Under the pieces are notes generated by a model. That model did not search any database. It was not told the DNA's origin and saw only the letters and a program-made list of their open reading frames with translations. Shown in pieces: positions 33,276 to 38,075 of a stretch of 38,075 nt of DNA (its first letter is position 1; the number at the start of each line of letters is the position of its first letter). A program made the translations under genes and the position numbers. Location: NCBI GenBank assembly GCA_964484515.1, contig CAZAGT010000008.1, forward strand, positions 1 through 38,075, given 5' to 3'. The DNA comes from CAZAGT01 sp964484515 (lineage in GTDB: Bacteria > Desulfobacterota > DSM-4660 > Desulfatiglandales > HGW-15).

Positions 33276-34073
33276 ATGAAGCACCGAAACAGGCTTCGGC
33301 AATGGAGTCGCTTGGGATTGGGAACGTTCTGCCTTTTGGCCATCTCAGTACCGCTTTGTCGTTCATCTCCAACGCTTTCCCTGACCCCTCCTATCGTCAA
33401 GATCGATTCATTCTTTGGGGGGGCTGAAGTGTCGGTCTCCGCAGAGCTGCCTGAAGGTTGCGAGGCCGTTATAGAGGTGACCGGAAAGGAGGTGGAGGAA
33501 GATCTGATGCGCAAAGGACGGCGATGGGACCTCTGGATGAATGTGGGAGAGATTGACATTGACGGAGCGCCGTACCTTTACTTGCTCATGAGCTCCGCCC
33601 CACAACTCCTGGAGACCGGAAACCGACCGTGGGGCTACGAAGCGCTGCGCAAGGGGGTGTCTTTCAGAGGCCGGCTCAGGACGGCAGAGGAGCCTGAGCT
33701 TTTCAAGGAGTTCGTCCACTTGAAAGAAGGCCAAGGGCTGTATGGTACATTTCCCGGTGCGGTCAAGATTGCCCCTCTCGATGCAAGCCGCTCCCTGGTC
33801 CGATCCGCCTTTCGTCTCCCGGCCCGGACTCCCGAGGGCATCTACAGGGTTTGCCTCACGGTGATCCAAGATGGTCAGACCACCGAACGCAGATGCGCTT
33901 CCTTCAAGGTCGTGATGGTGGGCTTACCGGCCTTCTTAGTCTTGCTCGCCTCCAAGCACGAGGTTTTTTATGGGATGTTGTCCGTTTCGGGAGCCGTGGC
34001 CGCCGGTCTCCTGTCCGGAGTCCTTTTCAAGATGAGAAGAAGGAAGGAATCCAAAAGAGAGGATCAGTGCTAA
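33276..34073 (+). CDS. TIGR02186-like membrane-anchored protein
   Basis: A 265-residue protein with an N-terminal signal or anchor (about 14-30, LGLGTFCLLAISVPL), a beta-rich extracytoplasmic domain (about 35-220) and a C-terminal membrane span (LSVSGAVAAGLLSGVLF, about 235-252) followed by a Lys/Arg-rich tail, giving an N-out, C-in topology. The FFGGAEVSV segment and the WMNVGE motif are typical of the TIGR02186 family, whose members are usually next to TauE/SafE exporters, as here. Its role is probably accessory to the exporter (assembly or substrate capture); that is inference. Confidence 0.75.
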   Translation: MKHRNRLRQWSRLGLGTFCLLAISVPLCRSSPTLSLTPPIVKIDSFFGGAEVSVSAELPEGCEAVIEVTGKEVEEDLMRKGRRWDLWMNVGEIDIDGAPYLYLLMSSAPQLLETGNRPWGYEALRKGVSFRGRLRTAEEPELFKEFVHLKEGQGLYGTFPGAVKIAPLDASRSLVRSAFRLPARTPEGIYRVCLTVIQDGQTTERRCASFKVVMVGLPAFLVLLASKHEVFYGMLSVSGAVAAGLLSGVLFKMRRRKESKREDQC

Positions 34074-34103
34074 AGGGGCTGCCGGCGAGGAAGAATTCAC
34101 CCC

Positions 34104-34946
34104 ATGCATTCAAAGGAATGGATAAAGGCCATGTCCATTATCACAATCTCCAGGGGTTCTTTCAGCAGAGGCAAAGAGGTTGCAGAGAGGGTGGCCAAGA
34201 AACTGAATTATAAGGCGGTTTCAAGGGAAATCATTCTCGCGGCTTCGGAAGATTTCAATATTCCGCAAATCCAACTGATTCGGGCCATCCACGATCCCCC
34301 TTCCATTTTGGACAGTTTTACCTTCGGTAGACAGAGATACCTCGCCCAGATCGAGTCTACCCTGCTGGATTACCTGAGAAAGGACAACATCGTGTATCAC
34401 GGCCTTGCCGGACACTTCTTCGTCAGATCTATCTTCCATGTTCTGAAGGTTCGGATCATCGCCGATTTCGAGGACCGTTTGAGGACAAAGATGGCGCGCG
34501 AAAAGATCTCGAAAGAAAAGGCGAGGGACGAGCTAAGAAAAGACGATAAGGCCCGCAGACAATGGAGCCTCAAGCTCTATGGGGTAGACACCTGGGATTC
34601 CGAGCTATATGACCTGGTACTCCATATCCATACGCTGACCATCGCCAATGCGGTAGACATCATATGCGATACAATCAAATTGGGACAGTTCAGAACAACA
34701 CCGGAGTCACAAAGAGCGATGGATGATCTGGCCATGGCCGCCATGGTCAAGGCCAAAATAGTAAAGAAATATCCGAATGTAAAAGTCACAGCCCGGGCAG
34801 GCGAAGCCCTCATCCATGTCCAGGCCTCTGAGACATTGGAGTCGGCCATCGTCGAAGATATCGAGTGCACGGCTCGACAGGTGCCCGGCGTAAGCAAGGT
34901 CAGGGTGCACCTGGTTCCAACCACCCTTTTCGATGGCCGCCTTTGA
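34104..34946 (+). CDS. Cytidylate-kinase-like family protein with BON-like tail
   Basis: A 280-residue soluble protein. The start, ITISRGSFSRGKEVAERVAK, is the P-loop-like motif of the Cytidylate_kin_2 (AAA-kinase-like) family; the middle (FGRQRYLAQIESTLLDYL, VYHGLAGHFF, FEDRLRTKMAREKISKEKA, then ADLRKDD-like DELRKDDKARRQW) matches its lid and base regions. The last 70 residues (VKVTARAGEALIHVQASETL, VPGVSKVRVHL) look like a BON domain. The substrate is unknown; true cytidylate kinases are shorter and lack this tail. GAGGAAG precedes ATG 34104 at a good distance; an internal ATG at 34131 is an alternative. Confidence 0.78.
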   Translation: MHSKEWIKAMSIITISRGSFSRGKEVAERVAKKLNYKAVSREIILAASEDFNIPQIQLIRAIHDPPSILDSFTFGRQRYLAQIESTLLDYLRKDNIVYHGLAGHFFVRSIFHVLKVRIIADFEDRLRTKMAREKISKEKARDELRKDDKARRQWSLKLYGVDTWDSELYDLVLHIHTLTIANAVDIICDTIKLGQFRTTPESQRAMDDLAMAAMVKAKIVKKYPNVKVTARAGEALIHVQASETLESAIVEDIECTARQVPGVSKVRVHLVPTTLFDGRL

Positions 34947-35184
34947 GGCCTTTTGCAAGAGTTAAAGCCCTCCGGCCGGCTGAAAGCCTTATTCTTGCGA
35001 GCAGAACCGAAGCCTCATCCATGACCTGCACCTGGAGGAATGGCGTCTAGGCACAGTGGCCATTCACGCCAGGGCAACCGGGAGGATTTTTCGGCGCAAG
35101 AGTCCTCTTGGACCGATCCTCGGACGTGCCCGGGGAACAGCGAAGCTGCTTTGGCAGGGACAGATAGCAAGAGACGTAGTGGAT

Positions 35185-36429
35185 ATGATGATGAGAATTT
35201 CGAACAGCCTCGGTTTAAATCGAGTCGTCATGGCATTGTCCATCGCGCGACTGGCCGATGCCGTGGGCAACAGCGTCCTTATCATTGTTATTCCCCTCTA
35301 TGTGGCCAGACTGCCGGCCCCGCGGTTTCCATGGCCGGAGTCGGTGCGTGCCGGAGTGCTCATCTCCATATACGGGTTGGTAAACGCCTTGTTACAGCCT
35401 TTCAGCGGCGCCTTGACCGATCGGCTGAACAAACGAAAGCCCCTTATCCAGAGTGGCTTGATCTTGATGGGCACCACCACCCTGGCATTTATATTTGCTG
35501 GCCGATTCACAGATCTATTAGTGCTTAGAGCGATTCAAGGCCTGGGGGTTGCACTGACTATCCCCGCGTCCATGGCCCTTATGGCGGCCGCCAGCAAAAA
35601 GGAGACGCGCGGGGGGTCCATGGGCATCTACAGTACCGCGCGGATGGCAGGCTTTACCATGGGACCCTTAATGGGTGGTTTCCTTTACGACCACTTTGGC
35701 TTCAACATGGCCTTCGGCACAGGTGCCTTCTTCATCCTCTTGGCCCTGATTCTGGTGCAAGTGATGATCAAGGAAGGGCCGACCGAAGGACGGGCCAAGG
35801 ACGGGCGTTCCTTCCAGATCATTGACCGTTACTTGCTCAACGCGGGTATCCTCGGGGCAGGCCTGGCCACATTTATGATGGCCGGCGCCTTTTCGATGAT
35901 GACCCCGCTGGAGACAGAGTTCAACGCGCGCCTTCATGAGTCGGCCCTGGATTTCAGTATTGCCTTCAGTGCCCTGATGGTCAGCCGGCTCCTGCTCCAG
36001 ATTCCGCTGGGCAGGCTTTCCGATCGGTATGGCCGCAAACTGTTCATTATCACCGGACTGATCTTGATGGCCTTTTCCACGGCCCTGCTGGGTGAGGCGC
36101 GGACAACGGCTCAACTCATCGGGTTGCGGATTATCCAAGGTGTTGGTGCGGCGGGAATTGCAGCGCCGGCCTTTGCCTTGGCCGCCGATTTGGCAAAACA
36201 GGGCGGCGAGGGGCGGCAGATGAGCATCATCACCATGGGATTCGGCCTTGGTATCGCCATTGGGCCACTCGTGGCGGGGCTGTTGGCCGTATTCGCGTTC
36301 GATCTCCCCTTTCTCTTTGTTGCCTTGATGTCGATAGCGAGTGCCGGGGTGATCTACCACGGCGTGCCGGAAACGGTGCAGCGCCAACCCAAGCTCCAGG
36401 CGGGAGGCCTTGATGGACCAGTGCCATGA
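35185..36429 (+). CDS. Major facilitator superfamily transporter
   Basis: A protein of about 414 residues with twelve predicted spans. MFS loop motifs are visible: GALTDRLNKRKPL after TM2 and GRLSDRYGRKLFI after TM8, with the duplicated six-span halves. Segments IQGLGVALTIPASMALMA and IIQGVGAAGIAAPAFALA are typical of drug or metabolite exporters. The substrate is unknown. I chose ATG 35185 because the membrane domain begins about 13 residues later; the frame is open to a GTG at 35056, but those 43 residues are arginine-rich and unlikely. No strong ribosome-binding site helps to decide. Confidence 0.85.
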   Translation: MMMRISNSLGLNRVVMALSIARLADAVGNSVLIIVIPLYVARLPAPRFPWPESVRAGVLISIYGLVNALLQPFSGALTDRLNKRKPLIQSGLILMGTTTLAFIFAGRFTDLLVLRAIQGLGVALTIPASMALMAAASKKETRGGSMGIYSTARMAGFTMGPLMGGFLYDHFGFNMAFGTGAFFILLALILVQVMIKEGPTEGRAKDGRSFQIIDRYLLNAGILGAGLATFMMAGAFSMMTPLETEFNARLHESALDFSIAFSALMVSRLLLQIPLGRLSDRYGRKLFIITGLILMAFSTALLGEARTTAQLIGLRIIQGVGAAGIAAPAFALAADLAKQGGEGRQMSIITMGFGLGIAIGPLVAGLLAVFAFDLPFLFVALMSIASAGVIYHGVPETVQRQPKLQAGGLDGPVP

Positions 36430-36558
36430 AGCGATTTCAGGAGCAATACGGCCCCTTTCGGGTGAAAATACAGGCTCTGTCCCATGTCGTTTAACCGTGA
36501 GCATGCGGCATATGCCGGAATAATCTAACGCCCCGGCGTTCTACATCAACCTTCTCTG
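36430..36558. other. Gap after the MFS gene
   Basis: Nothing is recognisable in these 129 bases before the long inverted repeat. Confidence 0.35.
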
Positions 36559-36650
36559 CTGAGGCTGTCGGAAAATACCCGTCTGCGGCGTTACCGTCAT
36601 TCCTCGGGATTTAGGAGGCCTTGCATCTGGGCATTTTCCATCAGCCTCAG
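36559..36650. repeat. Long imperfect inverted repeat (REP/MITE-like)
   Basis: Arms at 36559-36580 (CTGAGGCTG.CGGAAAAT.CCC) and 36629-36650 (GGGCATTTTCC..CAGCCTCAG) match at 19 of 22 positions, around a 48-base centre. It lies between the convergent MFS gene and cyoE and could end transcription from both sides. The composition and length resemble dispersed repeats I have seen in Deltaproteobacteria, so it may be a miniature mobile element. Confidence 0.6.
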
Positions 36651-36921
36651 AGAAAAAGGTTTTTCGACAGCTTCGCTACAAGACGTGTGGGCCCCCGCCA
36701 ACAGGATGGAAAACCATTGGCACAGCCTGCCGGCGACGCATCCACTTCAGCAACCCAAACCAGTCCGGTGAACCCATCGCGCCCAAGATGGCAAATTGGT
36801 CTTCCGGGCCCTGAGTACGTTGCCTGACAGGTTTGCGATGTCGGGAATCATGCAACGACGAGGACCCTATCTTCGGAAAGTGGAGCCCACAGGCCCGCCT
36901 CAAGCCGATCCGTGCGCGAAT
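36651..36921. other. Gap before cyoE
   Basis: About 270 bases with no recognisable gene. Short frames on both strands overlap each other, and none has a motif. Confidence 0.4.
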
Positions 36922-37887
36922 CTACGGGATATGGGGGATTTTGGCCGCGAACAATGGGGTAAATCCACCGCCGTGCGGCGCATTGAACTCCGGCGCCCAG
37001 GCCAGGAGGATGTCCGGTGTGGTGGGTACCGTGAAGTCGATTGACATCATGAAGCTCAGAAGGGTTATGGTCACAATGGAGGAAACAAACAGCCTCTTGG
37101 CCCAGGCCCTATGATCCGATGTCTTATAACCCGACCACGCCAAGGATAGCCAGCCCAGGCCCGTCCCGGCCGCAACCGCGAGGTAGCTGTAACCGGTGTA
37201 ACCGCTAAAGGTCAGCATCAGTGTGGCCGCCACAAAGGCCAGCATATAGCCGACGACATGCTTTTTTGTCGCCGGCATTCCCCGCTTGACCGGCAGTACC
37301 GGGATTGCCGCGGCGGCGTAATCCTCATATCGGAAAATGGCGATGGCGTAGCAATGGGGCATCTGCCACAAGCTGAAGATCAAGAAAAGGATCAACGTCC
37401 CTGTATCAAAGCGGCCGCTGACCGCGCAATACCCGGCAAGGGGAGGGGCGGCTCCGGCCAGACTGCCCAGCAGTGTGGCGCATATAGAACGGCGTTTCAG
37501 ATAGAGGCTGTAGATGCCCACGTAAATCACAAAGCCGGACAACACCATCACAACGCACAGCGGCTGGGTCGCCCTCCAAAGAAGTGCGATGCCGGTCATG
37601 CCCAGCAGGGTTGCGTAGCAGACGGCGGTGCTCAATGACAGGAGCCCCCGGGCCATGACCCGGTTGCGGGTGCGGGCCATTTTTCGGTCCATCTTTCTGT
37701 CAATACAGTTGTTGAGCACGCACGCCGAGGCCACCACCAGGGATAGGCCCGTGAGGGTAGAAATCAATATGGAGATATCGATATGCCCCTTCGAGGCCAG
37801 AAAAAAGCCGGCAGACGCGGGGATCAAGTTTCCCAGGATGATGCCGGGCTTGATAAGCAGCAGGTAATTCTTGATTGTGCTTTGCAT
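36922..37887 (-). CDS. cyoE: Heme O synthase (protoheme IX farnesyltransferase)
   Basis: A 321-residue integral membrane prenyltransferase that farnesylates heme B to heme O for bo-type or aa3-type oxidases. N60, D63 and D67 in NNCIDRKMDRKM form the first prenyl-diphosphate/Mg site; YEDYAAAAIPVLPVKRG is the second. Spans surround both. The C-terminus (EFNAPHGGGFTPLF) is about 20 residues longer than usual. The ATG at 37887 shares one base with the cyoD stop (TGATG), so the genes are coupled. The open frame reaches the window edge, but those 62 upstream codons belong to cyoD in another frame. Confidence 0.93.
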   Translation of the reverse strand: MQSTIKNYLLLIKPGIILGNLIPASAGFFLASKGHIDISILISTLTGLSLVVASACVLNNCIDRKMDRKMARTRNRVMARGLLSLSTAVCYATLLGMTGIALLWRATQPLCVVMVLSGFVIYVGIYSLYLKRRSICATLLGSLAGAAPPLAGYCAVSGRFDTGTLILFLIFSLWQMPHCYAIAIFRYEDYAAAAIPVLPVKRGMPATKKHVVGYMLAFVAATLMLTFSGYTGYSYLAVAAGTGLGWLSLAWSGYKTSDHRAWAKRLFVSSIVTITLLSFMMSIDFTVPTTPDILLAWAPEFNAPHGGGFTPLFAAKIPHIP

Positions 37888-38075
37888 CACCACATCATAC
37901 GGCAATTCAGGGTGTACATGACCCACATGGTCCCCCCGACGAAGATAACCATGATCAGAAGAGTGAATAGCAGGACCATCAGGTTCCAGCGGGCCGCGGA
38001 TGATGTGTCCAGGTGCAGGAAGTAATGCAGGTGTACGAGGATCTGCACGATCCCCGCGCTGCATATGCCCCATAC
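37887..38075 (-). CDS. cyoD: Cytochrome o ubiquinol oxidase subunit IV, C-terminal part
   Basis: The last 62 codons of a gene cut by the window edge. The frame reads GIVQILVHLHYFLHLDTSSA, then ARWNLMVLLFTLLIMVIFVG and TMWVMYTLNCRMMW before the TGA. VQ.LVHL.FLH and the WIM.LN..MM-like end match E. coli CyoD. CyoD is a small three-span subunit of the cytochrome bo3 terminal oxidase and helps assembly. The order cyoD-cyoE implies cyoA, cyoB and cyoC beyond the right edge. Partial. Confidence 0.85.
   Translation of the reverse strand, partial: VWGICSAGIVQILVHLHYFLHLDTSSAARWNLMVLLFTLLIMVIFVGGTMWVMYTLNCRMMW

Noticed and set aside
1..38075. CRISPR arrays or complete tRNA/rRNA genes.
   Set aside because: No regularly spaced direct repeats of CRISPR type, and only a tRNA 3' end was found.

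Overview
This 38 kb window reads like a chromosomal segment of a bacterium related to the Desulfobacterota/Deltaproteobacteria (tentative). The reasons are the very long cytoplasmic multi-PAS hybrid histidine kinases, the mix of ISL3, IS256 and serine-recombinase relics with small toxin-antitoxin modules, and the absence of any gene that points strongly elsewhere. No rRNA or complete tRNA gene is present, so the lineage cannot be fixed from the sequence alone.

Region 1 (1-12,960, plus strand) is a signalling island. It opens with two small proteins of a paralogous family (243-536, 596-820) and a decayed third copy (822-964). The family resembles the duplicated half-motifs of MshEN/GspE-N (type II secretion/pilus ATPase N-terminal, c-di-GMP-binding) domains. 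Next come a GAF-PAS3 histidine kinase whose receiver is cut off after about 25 residues (1275-3884) and a 1515-residue REC-PAS8-HisKA-HATPase-REC kinase (4027-8574). A tight three-gene unit follows: REC-PAS-kinase (8908-10548), REC-HDOD (10550-11782) and REC plus a catalytically degenerate HD-GYP-like domain (11775-12956).

Region 2 (12,960-20,480) is a scrapyard of mobile DNA and toxin-antitoxin genes. It holds a serine-recombinase remnant, a ribbon-helix-helix gene with an ISL3-family element inserted nine bases upstream of its start codon (24-bp perfect inverted repeats, 8-bp target duplication, one-base frameshift in the transposase), and two more copies of the small MshEN-like family. A cluster of six related CCCCT(G/A)AG hairpins covers 15.7-17.3 kb. 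An IS256-family 5' fragment then cuts off an AbiEii toxin after about 19 codons and leaves an orphan AbiEi antitoxin. Further right are a tRNA 3'-end-like sequence with direct repeats (possible attachment-site scar), a degenerate VapC, and an apparently intact vapBC pair with an operator-like palindrome.

Region 3 (20,480-28,000, minus strand) is a four-gene heavy-metal (Cu/Ag-type) RND efflux operon. In order of transcription it encodes a TolC-like protein, a second TolC-like lipoprotein, a CusB-like adaptor and a CusA-like pump. Two outer-membrane factors in one operon is unusual.

Region 4 (28,780-36,430, plus strand) holds housekeeping and envelope genes: a DUF1614 membrane protein, an MtfA-type metallopeptidase, a ClC chloride channel with CBS domains, a TauE/SafE exporter next to a TIGR02186 protein, a cytidylate-kinase-like protein and an MFS transporter. 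A long inverted repeat separates these from the convergent 3' end of a cytochrome bo-type oxidase operon (cyoD partial, cyoE) that runs off the right edge.
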